DNA of 64,000 bases from the NCBI GenBank assembly GCA_910589395.1, contig CAJUTL010000017.1:1-64000 (forward strand). Direction: 5' to 3'. Under the pieces are notes generated by a model. The model ran no database searches and had not been told where the DNA came from. It saw nothing but the letters and a program-made list of their open reading frames with translations. This stretch comes from an uncultured Oscillospiraceae bacterium (GTDB lineage: Bacteria; Bacillota_A; Clostridia; Oscillospirales; Acutalibacteraceae). Made by a program: the position numbers and the translations under genes. Of this stretch, positions 1-7,552 are shown one piece after another (position 1 is the stretch's first letter; each line of letters opens with the position of its first letter).

Positions 1-20
1 AAAGGGAAAAGGCTTCCCCT

Positions 21-112
21 TGTCATTCTGAACGAAGTGAAGAATCTCGTCCTTCTTCCTTTTCCCGGAATAAAGGTCGAGATTCTTCGTCACTATGTTC
101 CTCAGAATGACA
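21..112. repeat. TGTCATTCTG palindrome, copy a
   Basis: Imperfect inverted repeat. The left arm runs TGTCATTCTGAACGAAGTG into AAGAATCTCG; the right arm carries CGAGATTCTT and ends CTCAGAATGACA. The centre is TTTTCCCGGAAT. Confidence 0.85.
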
Positions 113-185
113 GTGGGGAACTGTTCGGTAAATTGGAATTTAGCGTGTTAGTCGTTAGTTATTAGAAAGGGAAAAGGCTTCCCCT

Positions 186-277
186 TGTCATTCTGAACGA
201 AGTGAAGAATCTCGTCCTTCGCCCTTTTCCCGGAATCAAGGACGAGATTCTTCGTCACTTCGTTCCTCAGAATGACA
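186..277. repeat. TGTCATTCTG palindrome, copy b
   Basis: Near-identical to copy a, and closer to a perfect palindrome because the right arm reads CACTTCGTTCC. Confidence 0.85.
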
Positions 278-331
278 AGGGAGAATTATCCGCTAAACTA
301 CAATCTAGCGGCGAATCGTTCACTTTCCTTC

Positions 332-458
332 TGTCATTCTGAGCCGCTGAAGGCGGTGAAGAATCTCGTTCTTTGCTCTTTTACTCAGAAATGAAGAACG
401 AGATTCTTCAAGAAAGTGCAAAAGCTATAGCTTTTGCACTTTTTGCTTAGCAATGGCA
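332..458. repeat. TGTCATTCTG palindrome, copy c (diverged)
   Basis: The outer arms and the AAGAATCTCG/CGAGATTCTT core are kept, but an extra hairpin GCAAAAGCTATAGCTTTTGC is inserted in the right arm and the end has drifted to AATGGCAG. Confidence 0.75.
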
Positions 459-628
459 GTGGAGAACTAACCGCTAAACTATTATGCCTCGTGGTTGCCA
501 CGGCAGAAACCGTATTTACAAATTTCGGAATTTGGAGTATGATAAGCTTTAAGGTTTATTAAGTATGTGGGAATACAGTGGTCGGTAGGGCAGCGCCCCT
601 GCGGCGTATGCTTTCAGGAGGATCAAAT

Positions 629-1096
629 ATGCTGTATTGCGAAAAATGCCGTTCCATTTGTCCTGATTCCACCGAAAAATGCCCTGCCTGCAAAAGCGTC
701 AGGCTGCGGGCAGTAAATGGGGAGGATATGGTTCTGCTGCACCGGGCGGATCAATACACCGCCGGGCGGCTTGCGGAACAATTCGATGAAGCGGGCGTCT
801 TATACCAGCTGGAGCCCTTCAGTAAGGGCAAAACCAGTTATCTTTATGATTGTGAAGTGATGCCCACCGACAAAAATATCTATGTGCGCTATGAGGATCT
901 GCCCGCGGCAAAGGAGTTTTCCGCTCAGATGAAGGCGGAGCTGGAGCAGCAGGCCGGGGAAGAGGAGTTCGAGGAAATGCCCCGGAAAAAGCGAATCCTT
1001 GTGCAGGTTTTATCTCTTCTGGGCTTTTTCCTGCTGGTGATCCTGGCCGTGTTCGGCGCGGACGCCCTGGCGAATTGGCTGAAAAGTATTTTTTGA
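629..1096 (+). CDS. Zinc-ribbon protein with C-terminal membrane anchor
   Basis: A 155-residue protein of unknown role. Cys4, Cys7, Cys18 and Cys21 form a CxxC...CxxC zinc ribbon. A middle part (about 35-105) resembles the small DUF2007-type fold found in putative signalling proteins; this is a loose impression. An acidic stretch (about 110-125) and one transmembrane helix (about 132-150) follow, so the bulk should face the cytoplasm. The ATG at 629 is chosen because AGGAGG lies 6-7 bases upstream; an in-frame upstream start at 578 has no ribosome site. It stands alone, separated from the sulfhydrylase gene by a long hairpin. Confidence 0.7.
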   Translation: MLYCEKCRSICPDSTEKCPACKSVRLRAVNGEDMVLLHRADQYTAGRLAEQFDEAGVLYQLEPFSKGKTSYLYDCEVMPTDKNIYVRYEDLPAAKEFSAQMKAELEQQAGEEEFEEMPRKKRILVQVLSLLGFFLLVILAVFGADALANWLKSIF

Positions 1097-1127
1097 AATC
1101 TATTTGGCAGGCAGTTGAAGGTAACCT

Positions 1128-1200
1128 TGTAGGGACCGGCCTCCGGACGGTCCGCTATCATTTACAGTATCCACGGACCGTCCGGAGGCCGGTCCCTACA
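1128..1200. repeat. 27-bp perfect inverted repeat (REP-like hairpin)
   Basis: Two 27-base arms (1128-1154 and 1174-1200) are perfectly complementary around a 19-base loop. The arms are GC-rich, starting TGTAGGGACCGGCC. There is no T-run, so it is not a standard terminator. It ends 28 bases before the sulfhydrylase start and may end or protect the upstream transcript. Confidence 0.85.
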
Positions 1201-1228
1201 TAAATAACAGAGAAAGGAACGAAAAAGC

Positions 1229-2506
1229 ATGGCGGATTACAAGCTGGACACGTTGTGTATTCATGCGGGCTACAAGCCCGGAAACGGAGAGCCCAGAGTG
1301 GCTCCCATTGTACAGAGCACCACTTATACCTATGAAAGCTCCAAGGAGATGGGAGACCTTTTTGATCTGCAGGCGGATGGCTTCTTCTATACCCGTCTGG
1401 GGAACCCCACCAACGATGTGGTGGAAAAGAAAATCGCCGCGTTGGAAGGGGGCGTGGGCGCGCTGCTCACCTCCTCCGGGCAGGCCGCTTCTCTGATGGC
1501 GGTTTTAAATATCTGCACGGCTGGAGATCATGTGGTAAGCTCCAGCGCCATTTACGGCGGCACCTTCAATTTGTTTTACAAAACCATGAAGGAAATGGGC
1601 ATTGAAACCACCTTTGTAGCTCCCACCAGCACGGTGGAGGAGATCGGCGCGGCGATTCGGGAAAATACCCGCTGCGTGTTTGCGGAAACTCTGGCGAACC
1701 CTTCTCTGGCGGTGGCGGACCTGGAGACCTTTGCCCAGGCGGCGCACCGGCACGGCGTACCGCTGATCGTAGATAATACGTTCCCCACGCCTATGAATTG
1801 CCGGCCGATTTCCTTCGGCGCGGATATTGTGGTGCATTCCACTACAAAGTACATGGACGGCCATGCGGTGCAGCTGGGCGGCGTGATCGTGGATTCCGGC
1901 AAATTCAACTGGGAAAACGGCAAGTTCCCCGCACTGACTCAGCCCGATGAATCCTATCACGGTGTGATCTATACTAAGCAGTTTGGCCCGGCGGCCTATA
2001 TCGCCAAGGCCCGCTGCCACCTGATGCGGGATATCGGTGCCCAGGCAGCCCCCATGAACGCCTTCCTGCTGAACCTCGGCCTGGAAACACTGGCCCTGCG
2101 CATGGAACGCCACTGCGCCAACGCCCAGGCTGTGGCGGAATATCTGAAAGCTTGCCCCGATGTGGCCTGGGTCAATTTTCCGGGCTTAGAAAGCAGCCCG
2201 GATCATGCCCTTGCCGGGAAATATATGCCTCACGGCATCTGCGGTGTGGTATCCTTTGGCTTAAAGGGCGGCAGGGAAGCGGCGGTGAAATTTATGGACA
2301 GCCTGAAAATGGCCTCCGTTGTGACCCATGTGGCGGACCTGCGCACCTGTGTGCTGCACCCCGCCAGCACCACCCACCGCCAGATGAACGACCAGCAGCT
2401 GAAGGAAGCAGGCGTTCCCGCCGATCTGCTGCGGCTTTCTGTGGGCATCGAGAACATCGAGGATATCCTGGCCGACTTAAACCAAGCCATCGCGGCGGCG
2501 AAGTAG
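1229..2506 (+). CDS. metY: O-acetylhomoserine sulfhydrylase (MetY-like), copy 1
   Basis: A 425-residue PLP enzyme of the Cys/Met metabolism family. It should make homocysteine from O-acetylhomoserine and sulfide in the cytoplasm. The PLP lysine is Lys207 in the HSTTKYMDGH motif; the YTRLGNPT (54-61), SSGQAA (82-87) and VDNTF (181-185) motifs are all present. Length and motifs fit MetY better than the shorter MetB/MetC enzymes. ATG 1229 has AGAAAGGAACG upstream. It is a single-gene unit followed by a repeat island. A second homologue at 52.8 kb is clearly different in sequence (HSATKFIGGH), so the two are old paralogues rather than a recent duplication. Confidence 0.9.
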   Translation: MADYKLDTLCIHAGYKPGNGEPRVAPIVQSTTYTYESSKEMGDLFDLQADGFFYTRLGNPTNDVVEKKIAALEGGVGALLTSSGQAASLMAVLNICTAGDHVVSSSAIYGGTFNLFYKTMKEMGIETTFVAPTSTVEEIGAAIRENTRCVFAETLANPSLAVADLETFAQAAHRHGVPLIVDNTFPTPMNCRPISFGADIVVHSTTKYMDGHAVQLGGVIVDSGKFNWENGKFPALTQPDESYHGVIYTKQFGPAAYIAKARCHLMRDIGAQAAPMNAFLLNLGLETLALRMERHCANAQAVAEYLKACPDVAWVNFPGLESSPDHALAGKYMPHGICGVVSFGLKGGREAAVKFMDSLKMASVVTHVADLRTCVLHPASTTHRQMNDQQLKEAGVPADLLRLSVGIENIEDILADLNQAIAAAK

Positions 2507-2613
2507 CGGCAAAGAGCTGCGAGTTCATGGCACACTGCCGTAAAGGCGTTTTGACCCGATTGTAAGGCAGCGGATAAATTGGAATTTTGCGGACTAGCGA
2601 ATAGTACTAACCA

Positions 2614-2769
2614 CCTTGCCTCCCCTGAAAGGGGAGGGGGACCACCGTCAGGTGGTGGAGAGGTTCCAACTCGCTGGAAGCCCGCATAAAACCTGTGCTT
2701 TTTTGCCCTTCTTCGGAACCCCTCAGTCACGGCTTTGCCGTGACAGCTCCCCTTTCAGGGGAGCCAAGG
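2614..2769. repeat. CTCCCCTGAAAGGGGAG element, copy a
   Basis: About 156 bp with near-perfect inverted ends (CCTTG-CTCCCCTGAAAGGGGAG on both strands), an inner ACCACCGTCAGGTGGT hairpin and a GTCACGGCTTTGCCGTGAC hairpin. It looks like a complete non-autonomous element. Confidence 0.8.
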
Positions 2770-2816
2770 AGTGTCATATAAACTATAATTTAACAGCAAG
2801 CCGCTTTCTTTCCTTT

Positions 2817-2950
2817 TGTCATTACTGAACAGAAAGCAAGGAAACCTTGCTTTCTCTGTGAAAAATCTCGTCTTTGTCCTTTTGCTCTGGAATTAAGGTC
2901 GAGATTCTTCGTCAAGAAATCTATAGCTTTCTACGTTCCTCAGAATGGCA
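2817..2950. repeat. TGTCATTCTG palindrome, copy d (expanded)
   Basis: The same frame as copies a and b, but both arms carry an extra small hairpin: AAGCAAGGAAACCTTGCTT on the left and AAATCTATAGCTTT on the right. Confidence 0.75.
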
Positions 2951-3131
2951 AAGGAGGTAGCTTGCCCTTCTCTAACGACTAATAACCAACAGCTAACAAC
3001 TAATTCGCTAACCTATCATTTACTGTGCCCTACCTTTTTCCTTCACTGCGCCGCATAACCGAGTATCGCTCAGTTATTTTTACACCACTATTATCCGGAG
3101 TCCAGTATTTGACCCATAAAAGCAAACAAAA

Positions 3132-3180
3132 GCCTCCCCGGCTGGCGTACTGCTGGTTTTCAGCATACGCAGCCGGGGAG
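3132..3180 (-). terminator. Terminator of the two-component operon
   Basis: A strong stem (CTCCCCGGCTG...CAGCCGGGGAG) just after the kinase stop codon. On the minus strand it is followed by the T-rich run CTTTTGTTTGCTTTT. Confidence 0.85.
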
Positions 3181-3193
3181 ATTTTCTGTTTTT

Positions 3194-5002
3194 TTATTTT
3201 TCAGAACCCGAAGGCTGCTCAAAACCACCGGGCCCAGCAGGGCCGTCAAAATGATTTGGCAAAACCGGCGGCGCTTCCCGGGGGGTGGGAGACAGGCCGG
3301 GAATCTCCTGTGAGCTTGGTTTCCCCGGTACATGTTCCGCCGCGGGGACAGCGGTTTGTGCCGGGGAAACAGGCAGGGGAGCCGGAGACACCAGGGGGAA
3401 TTCCACCACAGTGATAAACAGGTCTCCGTCCGTATGCACGGTAAAGCGCCCGCCGCAGGCTTCAGTAAAGCTTTTGGCGATGGAAAGGCCCAGGCCGCTG
3501 CCCTCGGTGGTGCGGTTCTGGTCGCCCCGGACAAATCTTGCGGTAAGGTCCTCGCCGTTCATGGTGATCTCATTTCGGGAGATATTCCGAATACTTACCA
3601 CCGCGTTTCCGTTTTGGGCGATCAGCTGCAAATAGACCCGGGAACCCTCCAGAGAATATTGAGTGCAGTTGCGGATCAGGTTTTGAAACACCCGGTACAG
3701 CCGCTGTCCATCGGCGTGGACCAAAAGGGGAGCGTCCGGGATCTCCACCCGCCAGGTCAGTTGGGCGGGCTGCAGGGTCTCCTCCATTTCCGCCAGGGTC
3801 TGTCGCAGCAGCTTCCCCAGATCCAGATCCTCCAGATCCAGGTGAATGTTTCCGGTAGCCGCCTTGGAAACCTCAAACACGTCCTGTACAATGGAGCTGA
3901 GACGATCTGCCTTTCGGGAGATCGTGTTTACATAATCCATGACAAGCGGCGGCAGATCAGGCTCCTTTTTGATGAGCTCAATATAGCTGATAATGGAGGT
4001 CAGGGGCGTTTTGATATCGTGAGATACGTTGGTGATCAGCTCCACCTTGGTGCGGTCCGCCTTAATGCCCTCCTCCACGGCCTTTTGAATGCCGATGCGG
4101 ATCATATTCAGCTGCATGGCGCAGTCGTATAAATTGGAGGTGGGGGGCACATGGTTCACTGCGTCCAGATTCCCGCCGTACATTTCGGCAATCTGCGCCA
4201 TCAGAAAGTTCCAGTCCCGCAGATCCTGCTTTAAGGCGAAAACATACCAGAGAATGGTGCCTCCCACGCCGATCACCGCAAACAGCAGTGTGAAGAAAAG
4301 CAAAGCCTCCTGGAAGGAGAAGTATCGGTCGGAGCTGTTGATCCATAGAAAAATCGTTCCAGACAGAAAGATGATCCCGATCACCACGCCCAGGCAGGAA
4401 TACAACCGCCGCAGGCTGCGCTGCTGGAAGGTGGACATTCCCCGGTAGCCGTTCAAAGCCTTCAAAACAGAATGGATAATATTATGCCGGAACAAGCTTT
4501 TGTTGTAGCCGATATCCAGGCACAGAAAGTACAACAGAAGAATACCGGTGCACAGGGTGACAATGCCAAAGGGCGTTACCGCGGTGCTGGCGTCGATCGC
4601 CAGGCTGAACAACAAAAGTAAAACAATGCACAGAAGCTTTACCTCGATCCAGATCTTGGAAAACCACCTGGCCAGATCGGCCTCCAGCTTTTGCCGATCC
4701 TTCCGAAAAAGAAACACCGGAAGGATCACGGCAATGGAAAGAGCGAGAATGCTGAGAATTTGAACGGTAAATTCATAGAGCGCCTGCTGAGAGTGCTGGG
4801 CGGCCTCGGCAGAGGCTTCCAAAGAGACCGAGGAAGAGGAAAAGCCGCTGAAAAACTCGGCGATACGGGCCTGCAAAAAGGGATCCACCGCTACCATGAC
4901 CAGGCCTACGGTCCCCACGGCGATGCCGCACAGCATCGTGATCAGGCACAGCCAGGAAACGACGCCCTTGAGGGTATTAGTGCTTTTCGATTTTGTAGCC
5001 AA
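3194..5002 (-). CDS. Sensor histidine kinase
   Basis: A 602-residue membrane kinase, partner of the response regulator upstream. Helix 1 is at about 12-37 and is followed by a short extracytoplasmic stretch; further helices lie at about 80-98, 120-160 and 205-255. Then come a HAMP-like linker, an H-box with phospho-His in NVSHDIKTPL (about 328-337), an N-box FQNLIRNCTQYS and a G-box GSGLGLSIAK. The start is TTG 5002, overlapping the regulator by 26 bases; no other start exists before the first helix, and AAGGTGG lies upstream, which suggests translational coupling. The last 65 or so residues form a proline-rich tail (PAPLPVSP, PTPREAPP) not seen in standard kinases of this VanS-like group. 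The signal sensed is unknown. Confidence 0.88.
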   Translation of the reverse strand: MATKSKSTNTLKGVVSWLCLITMLCGIAVGTVGLVMVAVDPFLQARIAEFFSGFSSSSVSLEASAEAAQHSQQALYEFTVQILSILALSIAVILPVFLFRKDRQKLEADLARWFSKIWIEVKLLCIVLLLLFSLAIDASTAVTPFGIVTLCTGILLLYFLCLDIGYNKSLFRHNIIHSVLKALNGYRGMSTFQQRSLRRLYSCLGVVIGIIFLSGTIFLWINSSDRYFSFQEALLFFTLLFAVIGVGGTILWYVFALKQDLRDWNFLMAQIAEMYGGNLDAVNHVPPTSNLYDCAMQLNMIRIGIQKAVEEGIKADRTKVELITNVSHDIKTPLTSIISYIELIKKEPDLPPLVMDYVNTISRKADRLSSIVQDVFEVSKAATGNIHLDLEDLDLGKLLRQTLAEMEETLQPAQLTWRVEIPDAPLLVHADGQRLYRVFQNLIRNCTQYSLEGSRVYLQLIAQNGNAVVSIRNISRNEITMNGEDLTARFVRGDQNRTTEGSGLGLSIAKSFTEACGGRFTVHTDGDLFITVVEFPLVSPAPLPVSPAQTAVPAAEHVPGKPSSQEIPGLSPTPREAPPVLPNHFDGPAGPGGFEQPSGSEK

Positions 5003-5684
5003 TGCCCCACACCACCTTTAAGTATTCCGGCTCGCTCGGGTTGAGTTCAATTTTTTCCCGGATACGGCGAATATGCACCATCACCGTGTTTTCCGTGGAA
5101 TAGGCGGATTCGTTCCAGATTTTGGAATAAATTTCCTCGGCGGGGAAAATGCGGCCGGGGTTTCGCATCAAAAGCTCCACGATCTTCGTTTCCGTGGCGG
5201 TAAGCTTTACGGGCTCTCCGTCCGCATACAGCACGTGTTCGTCCAGGTTGAAGGTGAGTCTGCCGTTTACAATGGTATTTTCTCCGCTTGCGTTGATATC
5301 TCCCAGGCTGGTGTACCGGCGCAGCTGAGATTTTACCCGGGCGGTGAGCTCCATGGGGTTAAAGGGCTTTGTGATATAATCGTCAGCGCCCATGGAAAGG
5401 CCGATTACCTTATCGCTGTTCTCGCTTTTGGCGGAAAGCACAATGATGGGCAAATTTTTCCGTTCCCGGATTTTCATGATCGCAGAAAGGCCGTCCAGCT
5501 TTGGCATCATCACGTCAATGATGACGAGATGGATCTCCTTTGTCATGGCAAGATCCAAGGCCTCCAGGCCGTCATAGGCCTTGAAAACCGTATAGCCCTC
5601 GCTTTCCAGGTTCAGGGCGATGGCCCGCACGATCTCTCTGTCGTCATCGACCACCAGAATGTTTTTATTGTCCAACGCGTCCAT
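4977..5684 (-). CDS. OmpR-family response regulator
   Basis: 235 residues. Receiver domain with the acidic pair in VVDDDRE (about 11-17), phospho-Asp in VIIDVMMPKLDG (about 55) and Lys in ITKPFNP; a winged-helix DNA-binding domain follows, ending WGIGYKIEKH. The layout is that of VanR-like regulators. Start ATG 5684 has GAAGGGAG seven bases upstream; the in-frame TTG at 5702 lies on top of that site and is rejected. It is the first gene of the operon with the histidine kinase. Confidence 0.92.
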   Translation of the reverse strand: MDALDNKNILVVDDDREIVRAIALNLESEGYTVFKAYDGLEALDLAMTKEIHLVIIDVMMPKLDGLSAIMKIRERKNLPIIVLSAKSENSDKVIGLSMGADDYITKPFNPMELTARVKSQLRRYTSLGDINASGENTIVNGRLTFNLDEHVLYADGEPVKLTATETKIVELLMRNPGRIFPAEEIYSKIWNESAYSTENTVMVHIRRIREKIELNPSEPEYLKVVWGIGYKIEKH

Positions 5685-5702
5685 AGCAGGAGCTCCCTTC
5701 AA

Positions 5703-5730
5703 ATAATATTGGAAAAATCAGACCGCGCAA
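5703..5730 (-). promoter_or_regulatory. Probable sigma-A promoter of the two-component operon
   Basis: Minus strand: -35 TTGCGC (5725-5730), 16-base spacer, -10 TATTAT (5703-5708), about 20 bases before the regulator start codon. Confidence 0.5.
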
Positions 5731-5762
5731 GGCCCGTATCGGATTTGGAATTTGATAAAATC

Positions 5763-5843
5763 AAGGCAGCACCTCACAAAGATTGTGCGCAAGAGTTAAT
5801 CGTGTACAAAGGCCTCTGGCCGGTCTTTGTGCGGTGCTGCCTT
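5763..5843. mobile_element. MITE-like element A (AAGGCAGCAC family), 81 bp
   Basis: Inverted ends AAGGCAGCACCTCACAAAGA and its complement at the right end (one mismatch in about 20). The same ends and inner sequence recur in opposite orientation at 19131-19331 with an extra internal block. There is no coding capacity. It lies between the two-component system and the deacetylase gene; otherwise 5685-6006 shows no gene. Confidence 0.75.
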
Positions 5844-6006
5844 AAGTATACCGGCGCTTCCTTAAAAGTCTGAAAATGAATCCTTACAAAAATCATACAG
5901 TATTTTGGGCGCGGACGCAATGGGAAGGTGATATTTCCCTGGAAAAAAACATAAAATGGCACAGGCTTTGCAGGAAAACAGCCGGAGAAAAGCGGGAGGA
6001 ACGCAT

Positions 6007-6864
6007 ATGAAGGAATTTTTAAGGCTGCTGAAACGGCGCAGGGGCGTACTGATCTCCACCTTTGCGATTTTGGTGATCTGCGGGATCGTCACCACTGTGG
6101 CGGCGGGAAACGGCGGCGCGCTGTTCACCTCCGGTGAGATCACAAACTGGGGTCTGAGCTTTCAAAAGCAGGGAGAAGCACCTGTGGGAAACGCCTCTTC
6201 TGAATATTTGGCGCAGTACGACGCTCTCTACTGTAAGGATCCCGCTGAAAAAAAGCTTTATATCACCTTTGACGCGGGCTTTGAAAACGGCAATACGGAG
6301 AAGATCCTGGACGCTTTGAAAAAGCACGGGGTAAAAGCCGTCTTTTTTCTGGTGGGAAATTATTTTGAGACCCAGCCGGATCTGGTAAAACGCATGGTAA
6401 GCGAAGGCCATACGGTGGGGAACCACACCTACAGCCACCCCGATATGTCTGCCATCGCGGACGAAGCCAGCTTCCAGAATGAGCTTGAGAAAAACGCCCG
6501 GCTGTATCAGGAGCTGATCGGAACGGAAATGCCAAAGCTATACCGCCCGCCCCAGGGAAAATTCTGCGAAAATAATCTGCGAATGGCACAAAAGCTGGGG
6601 TATCATACCGTATTCTGGAGCCTTGCCTATGTGGATTGGTACGAAAACGACCAGCCCACAAGAGACGAGGCCTTTCAAAAGCTGCTGCCAAGGGTGCACC
6701 CCGGCGCGGTGGTGCTGCTGCACAGCACCTCAAAAACCAACGGCGAAATTCTCGATGAGCTTCTCACCGAATGGGAAAAGCAGGGCTATACCTTCGGAGA
6801 CCTGGCCGGAGAGCTGCTGGGCACATCAGCTCCACAGCAGCTTCCCTTCGGGCTGTGGCAATAA
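6007..6864 (+). CDS. pdaA: PdaA-type polysaccharide deacetylase
   Basis: 285 residues with one N-terminal membrane helix (about 14-33) and a NodB deacetylase domain. It should remove an acetyl group from muramic acid in spore-cortex peptidoglycan, the step that leads to muramic delta-lactam. Motifs: YITFDAGFENG (metal Asp89), HTVGNHTYSHP (His140, His144), YRPPQGKF, FWSLAYVDW and HPGAVVLLHSTSK; the last two are typical of PdaA rather than generic NodB proteins. The second Asp of the usual TFDDG is Ala here, a change I have seen described for clostridial PdaA-like proteins. ATG 6007 follows GGGAGGAACGC. It is a single-gene unit. Sporulation-specific control is likely but no promoter is clear. 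Confidence 0.85.
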   Translation: MKEFLRLLKRRRGVLISTFAILVICGIVTTVAAGNGGALFTSGEITNWGLSFQKQGEAPVGNASSEYLAQYDALYCKDPAEKKLYITFDAGFENGNTEKILDALKKHGVKAVFFLVGNYFETQPDLVKRMVSEGHTVGNHTYSHPDMSAIADEASFQNELEKNARLYQELIGTEMPKLYRPPQGKFCENNLRMAQKLGYHTVFWSLAYVDWYENDQPTRDEAFQKLLPRVHPGAVVLLHSTSKTNGEILDELLTEWEKQGYTFGDLAGELLGTSAPQQLPFGLWQ

Positions 6865-6972
6865 GCTATCGCCGGAAAACCCGTTGTTTGTCAAGGAAAA
6901 TCAGCGGCAAGATGGGAGTAATGCTTCAGCCTCTACCGGAAAAAATGAAAACAAAAAAGAAATTCAGGAAAT

Positions 6973-7004
6973 AATTCCCAGGGAGAAATATCTTCCTGGG
7001 AATT
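6973..7004 (+). terminator. Hairpin between pdaA and the next gene
   Basis: AATTCCCAGG...CCTGGGAATT, a ten-base stem interrupted by a few mismatches, followed only by CCTTGT. It could be a weak terminator or a processing hairpin. Confidence 0.5.
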
Positions 7005-7056
7005 CCTTGTAAAATGGAAAGACTATAAGGAAAAAGAAAAGGGAAGTGGTCATACC

Positions 7057-7551
7057 ATGGAAGGGATCGTTCAGGCGCTGGTCAATTTTTTCAGTGAAAC
7101 CATTCCGGCGGAGCTTACGGTGTTTCTCCTGTCTCTCATGCCGATCATCGAGTTGCGGGGCGGCATTCTGGCGGCAAAGCTTTTAAGCGTAGAGCTGTGG
7201 CCTGCCTTTTTTATCTGCCTGGTGGGCACCTTGCTGCCCACGCCCTTTATTCTGCTGTTTATCAATAAAATTTTTGATTGGATGCGGAATACCCGGCTTG
7301 TAAAGCTGGTAAACCGCATGGAGGAAAAGGGCAGGAGTAAATTTGATAAAATCAACCGCTATAAAACCCTGGGGCTTATGATCTTTGTGGCCATTCCCTT
7401 GCCCGGCACTGGGGCGTGGACAGGCTCTCTGGCAGCGGCGCTGATGAAGATGGATCTCAAATCCGCCATGTTGTCCGTAGCCCTGGGTACGCTGATTGCC
7501 GATATTATCATGTGCGTTCTCTCTTATGGCGTGCTGGGACTGGTGATTTGA
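7057..7551 (+). CDS. Small multidrug-export family membrane protein (COG2426)
   Basis: 164 residues, four to five membrane helices. MPIIELRGGI (about 28-37) and FVAIPLPGTGAWTGSLAA (about 109-126) are the hallmark conserved segments of the Sm_multidrug_ex family. The substrate is unknown despite the family name. ATG 7057 has AAGGGAAGTGG upstream. The stop is one base before the next start, so it is co-transcribed with the flavoprotein gene. Confidence 0.85.
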   Translation: MEGIVQALVNFFSETIPAELTVFLLSLMPIIELRGGILAAKLLSVELWPAFFICLVGTLLPTPFILLFINKIFDWMRNTRLVKLVNRMEEKGRSKFDKINRYKTLGLMIFVAIPLPGTGAWTGSLAAALMKMDLKSAMLSVALGTLIADIIMCVLSYGVLGLVI

Positions 7552-7552
7552 G

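Larger units (their letters stand above)
1..577. repeat. Repeat island I1 (no gene)
   Basis: No credible coding sequence. The stretch holds three copies of the TGTCATTCTG palindrome (21-112, 186-277, 332-458), mini-palindromes of the GCTAAATT/AATTTAGC type near 130, 287 and 472, and a heptad tract GTTAGTC-GTTAGTT-ATTAGAA at about 147-167. The first 55 bases recur almost exactly at about 167-220, so part of the island is a direct duplication. Confidence 0.8.
2507..3131. repeat. Repeat island I2 (no gene)
   Basis: Contains a GATAAATTGGAATTTTGCGG mini-palindrome, one CTCCCCTGAAAGGGGAG element (2614-2769), one TGTCATTCTG palindrome (2817-2950) and a heptad tract of CTAACGA/CTAACAA units (about 2974-3010). 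Short ORFs here are repeat-derived and have no family features. Confidence 0.8.

Noticed and set aside
1505..2113. 202-codon antisense frame in the first sulfhydrylase gene
   Set aside because: Same reason: overlaps a clear PLP enzyme.
2616..2828. Short ORFs in repeat islands (also 10716-10907 and 11007-11336)
   Set aside because: They translate repeat modules, recur wherever the modules recur and lack ribosome sites.
5763..5843. Element A read as a plain terminator of the two-component operon or pdaA
   Set aside because: It recurs with the same ends at 19131-19331, has no T-run and lies upstream of both genes rather than after them.
6267..6290. PdaA inactive because TFDDG is TFDAG
   Set aside because: The first Asp and both His ligands remain and Ala here is seen in clostridial PdaA-like proteins, so loss of function is not supported.
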